A stretch of 64,000 nucleotides of DNA from positions 3,720,001 to 3,784,000 of the forward strand of contig OY970182.1 of assembly GCA_963708095.1 (NCBI GenBank). The letters run 5' to 3'. Positions 1 to 9,238 of this stretch are shown here, piece after piece. The position numbers and the translations under genes were made by a program. Numbering within the stretch: position 1 is the stretch's first letter; every line of letters starts with the position of its first letter. Source of the DNA: JAJZVS01 sp963708095. GTDB lineage: Bacteria; Pseudomonadota; Alphaproteobacteria; Acetobacterales; Acetobacteraceae. The notes under the pieces were generated by a model, which worked only from the letters and a program-made list of their open reading frames with translations, was not told the origin of the DNA and made no database searches.

Positions 1-150
1 AGCACCGGGCCGAATAATTGCGGGCCGCGGGCGGAATTGCTGCTGAGCGGCGGGGATCTCGGCTCGCTCGCCTCCGCGGCAGGCGGCTTCGGGGTCGGAC
101 ACCGCAGCATGATGCCGCTGTTGGGCGACTCGATGGCAAGCTCGGGTTGA
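1..150 (+). CDS. 3' end of an unidentified gene (partial)
   Basis: An open frame enters from the left edge and stops at TGA 148-150, giving a 49-residue tail that is Gly/Ser/Ala-rich and ends in GDSMASSG. No motif is recognisable and the fragment is too short to assign. The next gene begins 87 bases further on. It could be a chance open frame, since GC-rich DNA has few stops, so confidence is low. Confidence 0.3.
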   Translation, partial: STGPNNCGPRAELLLSGGDLGSLASAAGGFGVGHRSMMPLLGDSMASSG

Positions 151-237
151 CCGCCTACCGCTCTCTGTTCTCTGATTGTTCTTGACGGCGGCGGACCGGG
201 GCGGCACATTCGGGGCGAACCGGCGAGGACCCTCGTC

Positions 238-1506
238 ATGCCATACGCCCAGGCCGCCAGCCGTCCGATCGCCCCGCCCACCGCCGTCGCCCCGCCGGCG
301 CGCGGGCGCCGGGTGCCTTCCCGCGCTTCCCCCGTCGGCGACGCCGCGGGGGTCGACCGGGAGGCGCTGGCCGCGCTCGAGCGCGCCGGCCTGCCCGATC
401 CGCCGCCCGATGCGCCGCCTCCGCCGCTCGCCCGCCGCGGGCGCGGCGCCGTGTCCAACCCGCCCAGCCGCTACGACAGCGCGACCGCCAGCCCCTTCGA
501 CGACGGCTGGGACACGATGGAGGCCGAGCACGAGAGCCTGCCGCCGCTCGCCACCACCCTGATCCGCGACGCCACCCGCTCGGCGATCAGTTGGAACACC
601 TCGCCCGACATCGGCTTCGACCGTGCGGTGAACCCCTACCGCGGCTGCGAGCACGGTTGCATCTACTGCTATGCGCGGCCGACCCATGCCTATCTCGGCT
701 ACTCGCCCGGGCTCGATTTCGAAACCAAGCTGGTGTTCAAGCCGGACGTCGCGGCGCTGCTGGAAAAGGAGCTGCGCAAGCCCGGCTACACGCCGCGGCC
801 GCTGGCGCTCGGGACCAATACGGATCCCTACCAGCCGGTCGATCGCACGTTGAAGCTGACGCGCGCGGTGCTGGAGGTGCTGGACCGGTTCAACCACCCG
901 GTCACGATCGTGACCAAATCGGCCGGGGTGCTGCGCGACCTCGACCTGCTGGCGTCGATGGCGGCGCGCGGGCTGGCGCGGGTGTGCCTGTCGGTCACCA
1001 CGCTCGATGCCGGGCTGGCGCGGCGGATGGAACCCCGCGCCGCGACGCCGGCGCGCCGGCTGGCGGCGATCACGGCCCTGGCGCAGGCGGGCGTGCCCAC
1101 CGGGGTGATGGCGGCGCCGATGATCCCGGGGCTGAACGATGCCGAGCTGGAACGCATCCTGCAGGCCGCCGCGGCCGCCGGCGCACGCTCGGCCGGCTAC
1201 GTGCTGCTGCGCCTGCCGCACGAGCTGCGGGAGATGTTCCGGGACTGGCTGGCCGAACACGCGCCCGACCGCGCGCGCCACGTCCTGAACCTGATCCGGG
1301 AAACCCGCGGCGGCGAATTGTCGGACCCGCGGTTCCACGAGCGGATGAAGGGCTCCGGCGTCTACGCTGATCTGCTCGGCCGCCGCTTCGCCCGGGCCGC
1401 GCGGCAGTGGAAGCTCGCGAACGCCCGCGCCGGGCTCGACTGCTCCCGCTTCGCAGTACCCGGCACGGCCGCCGCGGATGCGTCGGCGCAGCTCAGCCTG
1501 CTGTGA
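238..1506 (+). CDS. PA0069-family radical SAM protein
   Basis: A 422-residue protein with a radical SAM core. The cluster-binding cysteines are C137, C141 and C144 in RGCEHGCIYCYARP, which is the CxxxCxxC arrangement. The following region (PTHAYLGYSPGLDFETKL, GTNTDPYQPVDRTLKLTR) is typical of the PA0069/Rv2578c family, an uncharacterised group related in sequence to spore photoproduct lyase-like radical SAM enzymes. The first 100 residues or so are low-complexity Pro/Ala/Arg, so the true start could lie further in; ATG 238 was kept because the frame is open and the family often has such a leader. Its 3' end overlaps the convergent GMC oxidoreductase gene by 14 bases. The chemical reaction is unknown. 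Confidence 0.88.
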   Translation: MPYAQAASRPIAPPTAVAPPARGRRVPSRASPVGDAAGVDREALAALERAGLPDPPPDAPPPPLARRGRGAVSNPPSRYDSATASPFDDGWDTMEAEHESLPPLATTLIRDATRSAISWNTSPDIGFDRAVNPYRGCEHGCIYCYARPTHAYLGYSPGLDFETKLVFKPDVAALLEKELRKPGYTPRPLALGTNTDPYQPVDRTLKLTRAVLEVLDRFNHPVTIVTKSAGVLRDLDLLASMAARGLARVCLSVTTLDAGLARRMEPRAATPARRLAAITALAQAGVPTGVMAAPMIPGLNDAELERILQAAAAAGARSAGYVLLRLPHELREMFRDWLAEHAPDRARHVLNLIRETRGGELSDPRFHERMKGSGVYADLLGRRFARAARQWKLANARAGLDCSRFAVPGTAAADASAQLSLL

Positions 1507-3139
1507 CGACGTTGCGCGGCCGGGCGTGCGCGTCCTCCAGCACCATGGCAGCGGCTTTCTCGCCGATCATGATCGAGGGGGCGTTGGTGTTGCCGGCGAC
1601 AATCTGCGGCATGATGGAGGCGTCGGCCACGCGCAGCCCGGCGATGCCATGCACGCGCAGGCGCGGATCGACCACCGAATCCGTGCCGTGGCCCATGCGG
1701 CACGAACCGACAGGATGCAGGTTGGACACGCCGCGCGCCCGGATATCCGCCTCCAACGCCGCGTCGGAGGCGACGTGCGGCCCCGGCAGGGTCTCCGCCG
1801 CGATATAGGGCGCAAGCGCCGGCTGCTGCGCGATCTTCCGCGCCCAGCGCATGCCTGCCAGCATCGCCTGCATGTCGTAGGGCGTGGCGAGGAAGTTGAA
1901 GCGGATTTCCGGCGGCGCCAGCGGATCGGGGGATTTCAGCCGCACCGTGCCGCGGCCCTCGGGCCGCAGGTGCACCGGGCTGATCGAGAACCCCGGGAAC
2001 GGATGCGCCACGATCCCTTGCCGGGTGCGTTCCAGCACGCTCCAGGCGAAGGTGTTGATCTGCAGGTCCGGGCGTTCCAGCGCCGGATCGCTGGTCACGA
2101 AGGCGCCGACATAGAGCCCGTTGCCGGCCATCGGCCCCTTCCGGTGCAGCATATATTCAGCGCCGGCCTTCAGCTTGCGCCAGGTGCTGCGGTGAAGCTC
2201 GTTCAGGGTGATCGGGCGGGTGCAGCGGTAGGTGATGTAGCTGTTGAAATGCTCGTGCAGGTTGGCCCCGACGGGCGCGAGGTCGCGCACCACCGGGATG
2301 CCCAGTGCGGACAGATGCGCGCCCGGGCCGATGCCCGACAGCAGGAGCAGTTGCGGGGAGCCGTAGACGCCGCCGGAGACGACGATCTCGCCGCGGGCGC
2401 GCGCGGTGCGCGGGCCGCCCGGGGTCAGGTACGCGACGCCGACGGCGCGTCCGTCCTCGATCAGCAGACGGGTGGCGTGGGCCTCGGGTTGCACAACGAG
2501 GTTGGCGCGGCTGCGCGCGGGCAGCAGGTAGGCGGTGGCGCTGCTCCAGCGCCGGCCGTTCTTGGTGGTGGTCTGGTAATAGCCGGCGCCTGCCTGCCGC
2601 GCGCCGTTGAAATCGTCATTGGGCGGAATGCCGGCCTGGACGCAGGCGGCGAGCAGCGCGTCCGCCAGTTCCCAGCGCTGCGGCTGGTCCGAGACGTGCA
2701 GCGGGCCGCCGACGCCATGGTATTCGCTTTCGCCGCGTGCCTGGTCCTCGGCGCGGCGGAAGTAGGGGAGTACCGATTCCCAGTCCCAGCCCTCGCAGCC
2801 CGTCTGCCGCCACTGGTCGTAGTCGGCGTGGTTACCGCGCATATAGACCATGCCGTTGATCGCGCTGGTGCCGCCGAGCACCTTGCCGCGCGGCTGGTAC
2901 ATCACCCGCCCGTTCAGGTTCGGCTCCGGTTCCGAATCGAACATCCAGTTGTGCGTGGGATCGTTGAACAGCTTGGAATAGCCGAGCGGGATGTGCACCC
3001 ACGGATTGCGGTCGCGCACGCCCGCTTCCAGCAGCAGCACGCGATGGCGGCCGGATTCCGACAATCGCGCGGCCACCGCGCAGCCGGCCGAGCCGGCACC
3101 CGTGACGATGAAATCATAGGTGTCGTCGTCCTGGGTCAT
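1493..3139 (-). CDS. GMC-family FAD-dependent oxidoreductase (choline dehydrogenase-like)
   Basis: A 548-residue flavoprotein of the glucose-methanol-choline family, which oxidises alcohols with FAD. The N-terminal dinucleotide-binding motif GAGSAG is at residues 14-19, followed by the GMC signature around GGTSAINGMVYMRG. The C-terminal part carries the conserved NLHPVGSCRMG and the late Asn-Thr-Asn-Ala segment that contribute the active-site His and Asn. Start ATG 3139 fits the family's usual length and follows an upstream reading-frame remnant whose stop overlaps it as ATGA. The substrate cannot be told from sequence; choline, alkane-derived alcohols or polyethylene glycol-like alcohols are all possible in this family. 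It converges on the radical SAM gene. Confidence 0.9.
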   Translation of the reverse strand: MTQDDDTYDFIVTGAGSAGCAVAARLSESGRHRVLLLEAGVRDRNPWVHIPLGYSKLFNDPTHNWMFDSEPEPNLNGRVMYQPRGKVLGGTSAINGMVYMRGNHADYDQWRQTGCEGWDWESVLPYFRRAEDQARGESEYHGVGGPLHVSDQPQRWELADALLAACVQAGIPPNDDFNGARQAGAGYYQTTTKNGRRWSSATAYLLPARSRANLVVQPEAHATRLLIEDGRAVGVAYLTPGGPRTARARGEIVVSGGVYGSPQLLLLSGIGPGAHLSALGIPVVRDLAPVGANLHEHFNSYITYRCTRPITLNELHRSTWRKLKAGAEYMLHRKGPMAGNGLYVGAFVTSDPALERPDLQINTFAWSVLERTRQGIVAHPFPGFSISPVHLRPEGRGTVRLKSPDPLAPPEIRFNFLATPYDMQAMLAGMRWARKIAQQPALAPYIAAETLPGPHVASDAALEADIRARGVSNLHPVGSCRMGHGTDSVVDPRLRVHGIAGLRVADASIMPQIVAGNTNAPSIMIGEKAAAMVLEDAHARPRNVVTAG

Positions 3140-3392
3140 GTCGTTCCGATGGTGGCAAGGGTATGGTCCAGCCGGCGGATGGGGTGGTTCTCGGTGTGCC
3201 GATATGGACGGCGCCGTCCGGGCCGACCGCGACGCCATGCGGGCGGGCCAGGCACGCGGTCGCCGCCGGGCCGTCGGCGCCGATGGCGATGCCGTACGGC
3301 CCGTGCAGCAGGGCCGCAGTCGTGGGGCCGCCGTCTCCGGCGAAGCCCGCCGCGCCGCTGCCGGCAACCATCATGATCGTTCCGCTGGTCAT
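3136..3392 (-). pseudogene. truncated, frameshifted NHL-repeat protein remnant
   Basis: From ATG 3392 the minus strand reads MTSGTIMMVAGSG, then GFAGDGGPTTAALLHGPYG and ARPHGVAVGPDGAVHIG. These are the typical blocks of NHL beta-propeller proteins (VAGTG, GDGGPATAAxL, PxGVAVDxxGNVYIADT). The expected next block, DTENHRIRRLD, appears in a different frame as TENHPIRRLDHTL, so a frameshift lies near 3200. The shifted frame stops at 3136-3138, exactly overlapping the GMC start codon as ATGA. Intact NHL proteins are several hundred residues; fewer than 90 remain here. It is either a decayed gene once coupled to the GMC gene or a sequencing frameshift on top of an internal deletion. Confidence 0.6.
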
Positions 3393-3543
3393 GGCCCGGT
3401 TCCGCGTTTCCCCCGGCCGCGCCCTCGCGCAACCGGGGGCAGCATCGCCGCCGGCGCCGCGGGGTGTCAAACTGGGCCGCCGCTTGCCTCGGGCGGGGCG
3501 CCATGCCACAGCACCCGCCCCACAAGCGGCAGGAGAGACCCAC

Positions 3544-4725
3544 ATGGCACGCGAAGTCCTGGTCGTTTCCGGCGTACGCACCCCGATCGGGGATTTCGGC
3601 GGCGCGTTGAAGGACGTCCCGCCCACCGAGCTCGGCGCGCAGGTCGTGCGCGAGGCGCTGGCACGCGCCGCCGTGGCGGGCGAGGAAGTCGATCACGTCG
3701 TGTTCGGTAACGTGATCCATACCGAAGCCAAGGACATGTACCTCGCCCGGGTCGCCGCCCTCGGCGCCGGCGTGAGCGAGGCCGCGCCGGCCCTGACCCT
3801 GAACCGGCTGTGCGGCTCGGGATTGCAGGCGATCGTGTCGGCGTCGCAATCCATCCTGCTCGGCGACGCCGAGATCGCCGTCGGCGCCGGGGCGGAAAGC
3901 ATGAGCCGCGCGGCCTACCTGGCGCAAGGCGTGCGCTGGGGCGCACGCATGGGCGACACCGTCATGGTCGACATGATGCTGGCCGCGCTGCACGACCCGT
4001 TCCACCACATCCACATGGGCGAGACCGCCGAGAATCTTGCGGAATCGCACCAGATCACCCGCGCCGCGCAGGACGCGCTGGCGGTGGAATCGCACCGCCG
4101 CGCCGGCCGCGCGATCCGCGAAGGCCGGTTCAAGGAGCAGATCCTTCCGGTGCGGCTGAAGACCCGCAAAGGGGAAACGGTGTTCGACACCGACGAGCAT
4201 CCGCGCCCCGACACCACGGCCGAAGATCTCGGCAAGCTGCGCGCGGCGTTCCGCAAGGACGGCACGGTGACCGCGGGCAATGCGTCCGGCATCAACGATG
4301 GCGCGGCGGCGGTGGTGCTGATGGAGGGTGCCACGGCGGCAAAACGTGGCGCGACGCCGCTCGGGCGGCTGGTCGCCTATGCCCATGCCGGGGTCGATCC
4401 GAAGATCATGGGGATCGGTCCGGTGCCGGCCACTCGGCGCGCGCTCGCCCGCGCCGGGCTGCGGCTCGATCAGATGGACGTGATCGAATCGAACGAGGCG
4501 TTTGCGGCGCAGGCCTGCGCGGTGGCGAAGGACCTTGGTTTCGATCCGGAGAAGACCAATCCGAACGGGTCGGGGATTTCGCTCGGTCATCCGGTCGGCG
4601 CGACCGGGGCGATGCTGACGGTGAAGGCGCTGTACGAGCTGCGCCGCGTCGATGGCCGTTACGCTCTGGTGACGATGTGCATCGGCGGCGGCCAGGGGAT
4701 CGCCGCGATCTTCGAACGGGTGTGA
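3544..4725 (+). CDS. acetyl-CoA C-acyltransferase (thiolase)
   Basis: A 393-residue type II thiolase that condenses or cleaves acyl-CoA and acetyl-CoA (PHA synthesis or fatty-acid and ketone metabolism). The acyl-accepting cysteine is C90 in NRLCGSGLQA; the other catalytic residues are H349 in GHPVGATGA and C379 in CIGGGQG. The start ATG 3544 is preceded by a clear GGAGAG ribosome binding site. The stop overlaps the GTG start of the downstream methyltransferase (GTGA), an unexpected functional pairing that suggests only translational coupling. It resembles PhaA/BktB-type biosynthetic enzymes, but substrate chain length is not visible from sequence. Confidence 0.93.
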   Translation: MAREVLVVSGVRTPIGDFGGALKDVPPTELGAQVVREALARAAVAGEEVDHVVFGNVIHTEAKDMYLARVAALGAGVSEAAPALTLNRLCGSGLQAIVSASQSILLGDAEIAVGAGAESMSRAAYLAQGVRWGARMGDTVMVDMMLAALHDPFHHIHMGETAENLAESHQITRAAQDALAVESHRRAGRAIREGRFKEQILPVRLKTRKGETVFDTDEHPRPDTTAEDLGKLRAAFRKDGTVTAGNASGINDGAAAVVLMEGATAAKRGATPLGRLVAYAHAGVDPKIMGIGPVPATRRALARAGLRLDQMDVIESNEAFAAQACAVAKDLGFDPEKTNPNGSGISLGHPVGATGAMLTVKALYELRRVDGRYALVTMCIGGGQGIAAIFERV

Positions 4726-5897
4726 GTATTTCCCGGCCGGTCCTGAAACTCCACCCCGGCCAGGGGCGGCGCCTGCGCGCGGGCGCACCCTGGGCGTACA
4801 GCAACGAAGTGGTACCGCAACGGCTGGAGCCGGGCAGCCTGGTGCGGCTGGAAGGTGACGGCGGCCTGCGGTTCGGCGTGGCCATGTACAACCCGCACAG
4901 TCTGATCGCCGTGCGCCTGCTCGACCGCGATCCGGATACCGCGATCGACACCGACTGGTTCCGCGCCCGGCTGCGCGATGCGATCGCGCTGCGCGCGCGG
5001 GTCTGCGACAGTCCATTCCACCGGCTGGTGCATGCCGAGGCCGACTACCTCCCCGGGCTGATCGTCGATCGTTACGACGACGTGGCGGTGGTGCAGGCCA
5101 ATGTCGCAGGTATGGACCGGCTGCTGGACAACCTGCGCGACGCGCTGCTCGCCGAGCTGCCGCTGCGCGCGATCGTCGCCCGCAACGACAGCGGCGCCCG
5201 TCGGCTGGAGGGGCTGGACGACACGATTTCCGTGCTGCACGGCGACCCCGGCCCCGTGGTTGTCGAGGAAGCGGGCGTTCGGTTCCCGGTCGATCTGCTC
5301 GCGGGCCAGAAGACCGGCTGGTTCTTCGACCAGCGCGGCAACCGCGACCTGGTGGCGGCGCTCGCGTCCGGCACGCGGGTGCTGGACGTGTTCTGCCACA
5401 CCGGCGGCTTCGGGCTGCGCTGCGCCGCGGCCGGCGCCGCGTCGGTGCGGCTGGTGGACAGCTCCGCCCCCGCACTGGCGCAGGCGGAGGCTGCGGCGGC
5501 GCTGAACGGCCTTGCTGCCACGGTTATGACCAGCCGGGGCGACGCGTTCGACATCATGGCCGCGCATGCTGCCGCTGGCGATAAGTTCGATATCGTGATC
5601 TCCGATCCGCCGGCCTTCGCGCGCACCCGCAAGGATACGGATGCCGGGTTGCGCGCCTATACCCGCATGGCGCGGCTGGCGGCGGCGCTGGTCGCGCCCG
5701 GCGGGTTCCTGTTCGTCGCTTCGTGCAGCCACCATGCGCCGCTCGATGCATGGGCGGGGCGGATCGCGGACGGGTTGCAGCGCGCGCGGCGGCCGGGGCG
5801 GATCCTGGCCACCACAGGCGCGGGGCCGGATCATCCGGTGCACCCGGCGTTGCCGGAGACCGCCTATCTGAAAGCGCAGCTCATTCAGCTGCTGTAG
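4722..5897 (+). CDS. class I SAM-dependent rRNA methyltransferase, RlmI-like
   Basis: A 391-residue protein resembling RlmI, the 23S rRNA cytosine-C5 methyltransferase. The N-terminus (LKLHPGQGRRLRAGAPWAYS) matches the PUA RNA-binding domain. The middle has the family motif LAGQKTGWFFDQRGNR and the SAM-binding segment VLDVFCHTGGFGL, and the C-terminal part has the ISDPPAF motif and the catalytic Cys335 in VASCSHH. The GTG start at 4722 overlaps the thiolase stop. The gene ends one base before the convergent permease gene ends, leaving no space for a terminator between them. The target nucleotide is inferred from family only. Confidence 0.88.
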   Translation: MSISRPVLKLHPGQGRRLRAGAPWAYSNEVVPQRLEPGSLVRLEGDGGLRFGVAMYNPHSLIAVRLLDRDPDTAIDTDWFRARLRDAIALRARVCDSPFHRLVHAEADYLPGLIVDRYDDVAVVQANVAGMDRLLDNLRDALLAELPLRAIVARNDSGARRLEGLDDTISVLHGDPGPVVVEEAGVRFPVDLLAGQKTGWFFDQRGNRDLVAALASGTRVLDVFCHTGGFGLRCAAAGAASVRLVDSSAPALAQAEAAAALNGLAATVMTSRGDAFDIMAAHAAAGDKFDIVISDPPAFARTRKDTDAGLRAYTRMARLAAALVAPGGFLFVASCSHHAPLDAWAGRIADGLQRARRPGRILATTGAGPDHPVHPALPETAYLKAQLIQLL

Positions 5898-5898
5898 G

Positions 5899-6777
5899 TC
5901 AGCCCTTCACCCCGCCCATCGTCAGCCCCGAGGTCATGTAGCGGCGGAAGGCATAGTAGGCGATGATCGGCGGGACCGAATAGATGATGGCGGTCGCCAT
6001 CATGTAGTTCCACGGAGCCTCGTCGCTGTTGAGGAACTGCGCCAGCACCACCGCCACCGTCATGTTCCGCTGCGACGACAGCAGCAGGAACTGATAGAGG
6101 TAGTCGTTCCATGCCAGCAGCAGGGCGAACGTGCCCACCGCGACCAGGGCCGGCGCCATCAACGGCAGGTAGATCCGCGTATAGACCTGCCACGGAGACG
6201 CGCCGTCGATCCGCGCCGATTCGTCGAGCTCGATCGGGATCGATACCGAATACTGCTGCAGGACGAAGATGGCATAGGGTGTCGTGAAGGCGACGTAGGC
6301 CGCGATCACCGACCACAGGCTGTTGCCCCAGCCGTAGATCTGCATGATCCGGTAGAACGGGATCGCCACGAAGGAGGCGGGGATGACGTAGGTCACCAGC
6401 GCCATGTTGCTCACCACCCAGCCGCCGCGGAGGCGCATCCGGCCGATCACGAAGCTGGTGAGCGAGCCTATCAGCAAGGTCAGGGCCGTCGTGGCGAAGC
6501 CGACATAGAAGCTGTTGGCAAACTGATGCCAGAAAGACGAGAGGTACCAGTAGCCCTGCGTGCCGACGATCCAGAAGCTGTGCAAGGTAGGCGACGGCGG
6601 GAAGATATGGGTGCTGAACACGTCGTCGTGGGAATCGAGCGCCACCATCACCATCGGATAGATAGGCCCGAGCGACCAGATCACCAGCACGATGCCGAGC
6701 AGCACCACGCCGGTCTGTGTCGCGTAGCCGCGCAGCCGGTAGTTCGGCTTGCGGGCGGCCGCAAGCGCGGCGCTCAT
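5899..6777 (-). CDS. carbohydrate ABC transporter permease (MalG type)
   Basis: A 292-residue inner-membrane permease of the binding-protein-dependent sugar importer family. About six hydrophobic segments are visible. The cytoplasmic EAA-like loop, which contacts the ATPase, reads ELDESARIDGASPWQVYTRI near residues 190-210. The start ATG 6777 overlaps the stop of the MalF-type gene as ATGA, so the two are translated together. It forms an operon with the genes at 6774-7694 and 7709-9085. No ATP-binding subunit is encoded nearby. Substrate is unknown; family members carry sugars or polyols. Confidence 0.9.
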   Translation of the reverse strand: MSAALAAARKPNYRLRGYATQTGVVLLGIVLVIWSLGPIYPMVMVALDSHDDVFSTHIFPPSPTLHSFWIVGTQGYWYLSSFWHQFANSFYVGFATTALTLLIGSLTSFVIGRMRLRGGWVVSNMALVTYVIPASFVAIPFYRIMQIYGWGNSLWSVIAAYVAFTTPYAIFVLQQYSVSIPIELDESARIDGASPWQVYTRIYLPLMAPALVAVGTFALLLAWNDYLYQFLLLSSQRNMTVAVVLAQFLNSDEAPWNYMMATAIIYSVPPIIAYYAFRRYMTSGLTMGGVKG

Positions 6778-7694
6778 CGTTCCACCCCCGCGGCACGCAC
6801 CCGCCGCATCAGCCATATCACCAGCGGGATCAGGACGGGAATCGCCGACATCACCGCCGCCACGCCGAGCCGCGGCTGGGACATGACGAACGCGTCGCGG
6901 ATCCCGAGCGTCGCCAGCACCTGGGTCGAATTCGCCGGGCCGCCGCCGGAGACGAAATAGACGGTGGTGAAGTCGCCGAGCGTGAACAGGAGCCCGAGCA
7001 GAGTGGACACAAGGTAGAGGTTGGCCAGCAGCGGCCAGGTGATATGCGCGAAACGGCCGAGCCCGGTGGCCCCGTCGATTTCCGCCGCCTCGTACAGGTC
7101 CTTTGGGATCGCCATCCGGCCGGCGAGCAGGATCACGGTCCAGAACGGCAGCCATTTCCAGACATAGGCGATGACGTCGGACCAGAGCGCGAGCCAGCGG
7201 TGATCGAGCCAGGACGGCCCGTTCACATGGAATACGTCCCAGATCAGGTTGTTGAGCAGTCCCCAGTCGCCGTTCAGCATCCAGTGGATCGACAGGAAGG
7301 TGGGCAGCGCCGGCACCGCCCAGGGCAGGATGAAGACCATCAGCAGCGCCTTGATCCACCACCCGCGGCGCATGAAGAACCCCGACAGCCCCAGCGCCAG
7401 GAGCATCCGCAGGTTCACGCCGACGATCACGAAGATCAGCGTGTTGACCACCGTCTCCTGGTAGATCGGATCCGAGAACAACTGGATATAGAGGGCTGGA
7501 TCGCTGCCCATCCACAGCCCGTAGGCAATCGGATAGACCACGAAGAGCAGGAAGGTCGCGAAATACGGTACCAGGAAGGCCAGCGCCCAGATCAGCTCCG
7601 GTCCTTGCAGACCGGCCCGCCAAGCATACCGAACGACGGGCCGTCCGACGGTCGGCTGGCCGATCCCGATAACTCGGGCGCTGCTGCCATCCAT
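6774..7694 (-). CDS. sugar ABC transporter permease (MalF type)
   Basis: A 306-residue inner-membrane protein, partner of the MalG-type permease. It has the expected six or so transmembrane segments and the EAA loop DLYEAAEIDGATGLGRFAHI. It starts 14 bases after the solute-binding-protein gene and overlaps the next permease by four bases. This gene order (binding protein, MalF type, MalG type) is the standard CUT1 importer arrangement. A separate ATPase of the MalK/UgpC kind must be supplied from elsewhere in the genome if the system is active. Confidence 0.9.
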   Translation of the reverse strand: MDGSSARVIGIGQPTVGRPVVRYAWRAGLQGPELIWALAFLVPYFATFLLFVVYPIAYGLWMGSDPALYIQLFSDPIYQETVVNTLIFVIVGVNLRMLLALGLSGFFMRRGWWIKALLMVFILPWAVPALPTFLSIHWMLNGDWGLLNNLIWDVFHVNGPSWLDHRWLALWSDVIAYVWKWLPFWTVILLAGRMAIPKDLYEAAEIDGATGLGRFAHITWPLLANLYLVSTLLGLLFTLGDFTTVYFVSGGGPANSTQVLATLGIRDAFVMSQPRLGVAAVMSAIPVLIPLVIWLMRRVRAAGVER

Positions 7695-7708
7695 GACGTT
7701 CGCCCCTC

Positions 7709-9085
7709 CTAGGCGATCGGGTATCTGGCGAAGATTGCCTCGATTTGCTTGAACGCATTCTCCGCCGCGGCCGTCGGTGTCATGCCGTTCTTGTACACGT
7801 CGGCGTACGACTGCCCCCAGACCTGCTGGGCCTCGACTTCGGCATAGGCGGGCGTATAGGCGAGGTAGTCGGGGATCGACGGACCGGTCAGCGTCTGCTC
7901 GACGTAGGGGGCGCGATGCGGGTCCTTGGAGTGCAGCCAGAACGGATCGGTCTGCGTGAGTTCTGGGAACACCGGCACCCAGCGGCCCAGCCCCGCCTTC
8001 AGGTATTTGTTATTGACCTCCGGACGGATGACGAATTTCATGAAGTCCTTGGCAACCACGATGTTCTTCGCGACCTTGGGGATGAAGCCGCCGATCACGC
8101 CGACCATGGCCGGGATTGGCTTGCCGTCGTTGCCGAGCGGCAGGCCCATGGTGACGCACGCGTTGTAGTCCTTCGGACGATGGATCATCGCGAGCTCGGT
8201 GGAGATCGTGCCGTCGAAATCCATCACGAACAGTTTGGAGTGGAACCCGTTGTTGTCGTCGGCGTCGTTCCAGCTGATCGCCCCCGGCGGGGTGTAATTC
8301 TGTTTGTAGGCCGTGGTGATATACGTGATCGTCTTGATCACCGCCTCCTTCACCTGCGGATCAGCGAGATGGATCTTGCCGTCCGGGGTGACCAGCCCTT
8401 TGCCTCCGTTGGCGATCAGGAAGCCATGGAACACGTTGTTGCCGTCGCTCGGCCCGTTGGTCGTCATCTGCATGCCGAAGGCATAGACACTGCGCATGCC
8501 CTGGGCGCGCAACTTGGCCTGCATCGGTTTGAAGAAATCCCAGCGCTTATCCCAGGTATTCGGGATGTCCGACATCTTGTAGCCGGCCTTCTCGACCAGG
8601 TCGGACCAGACGTGGAACGGCTCGGAGGCGCATTTGTAGGGGACCGCATAGAACGCTCGCTTGTTCTCGGTCTTGTTGTAAAGCTTCGTCGAAAGCAGGG
8701 CGGTACTGGTGAAATGCGCCTGCTGGGTCGCCACCACGTCGCTCACATCGACCAGCTTGCCGTTCCAGGCGTTCAGCACCAGGGTAGTCTGGATCCCGTC
8801 GTACGAGATCACATCTGGCGTATCACCCGTCTGCAGGGCGGAGACCATCTTCTGGCCCAGCGCCACGAACGGCAGGATGCTGTAGTCGATCTTGTTGCCG
8901 CTCGCCTTCTCGTAGTCGGCGACCATTTGCTTGAACGAGGCGTCTTCCTCGGGGACGAACCCCTGGGCCCACCATACCGTCGCGGTCGTGGCCGCGGCGT
9001 TGGCGATATACGGGCGCGCCAACGCCCCAGCCGCCGCCAATCCAAGGGAGCCGCGAATCACCGACCTCCGGCCAACGCCGTTCAT
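7709..9085 (-). CDS. ABC transporter extracellular solute-binding protein, Tat-exported
   Basis: A 458-residue periplasmic binding protein of the sugar-binding family 1 type, first gene of the importer operon. Its N-terminus has a twin-arginine motif (GRRSVIRG), then a hydrophobic stretch and an alanine-rich cleavage region ending ARPYIANA, so Tat export is likely. The start ATG 9085 follows an AGGAGAC ribosome binding site. The mature part has features of large oligosaccharide or polyol binding proteins (VWWAQGF, DVISYDG, FHGFLIANGG), but the ligand is not identifiable. About 150 bases of intergenic DNA upstream contain a TATACT element on the minus strand that could be a -10 box. Confidence 0.9.
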   Translation of the reverse strand: MNGVGRRSVIRGSLGLAAAGALARPYIANAAATTATVWWAQGFVPEEDASFKQMVADYEKASGNKIDYSILPFVALGQKMVSALQTGDTPDVISYDGIQTTLVLNAWNGKLVDVSDVVATQQAHFTSTALLSTKLYNKTENKRAFYAVPYKCASEPFHVWSDLVEKAGYKMSDIPNTWDKRWDFFKPMQAKLRAQGMRSVYAFGMQMTTNGPSDGNNVFHGFLIANGGKGLVTPDGKIHLADPQVKEAVIKTITYITTAYKQNYTPPGAISWNDADDNNGFHSKLFVMDFDGTISTELAMIHRPKDYNACVTMGLPLGNDGKPIPAMVGVIGGFIPKVAKNIVVAKDFMKFVIRPEVNNKYLKAGLGRWVPVFPELTQTDPFWLHSKDPHRAPYVEQTLTGPSIPDYLAYTPAYAEVEAQQVWGQSYADVYKNGMTPTAAAENAFKQIEAIFARYPIA

Positions 9086-9238
9086 GGTTCGTCTCCTGTT
9101 CCCTGAATGGTCTCGTGTGTGCCCCACACAATGGAGCCACCCGTTTTTAGTATAGGAAACGAGGTTGACAGACACGCTGAGTTGCGTCAACCGGCAATTC
9201 TCTTCATATCGCGGTTATGCAAGCCTCGGCAGCGGGCC

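Noticed and set aside
1478..3376. 632-codon plus-strand frame opposite the GMC gene
   Set aside because: It is an antisense shadow with no motif, driven by high GC; the minus strand carries clear GMC signatures.
3810..4721. Long open frame upstream of and in frame with the RlmI-like gene, giving an apparent 695-residue protein
   Set aside because: The first 304 codons are an off-frame reading of the thiolase gene, Arg/Gly-rich without motifs; the real gene starts at GTG 4722.
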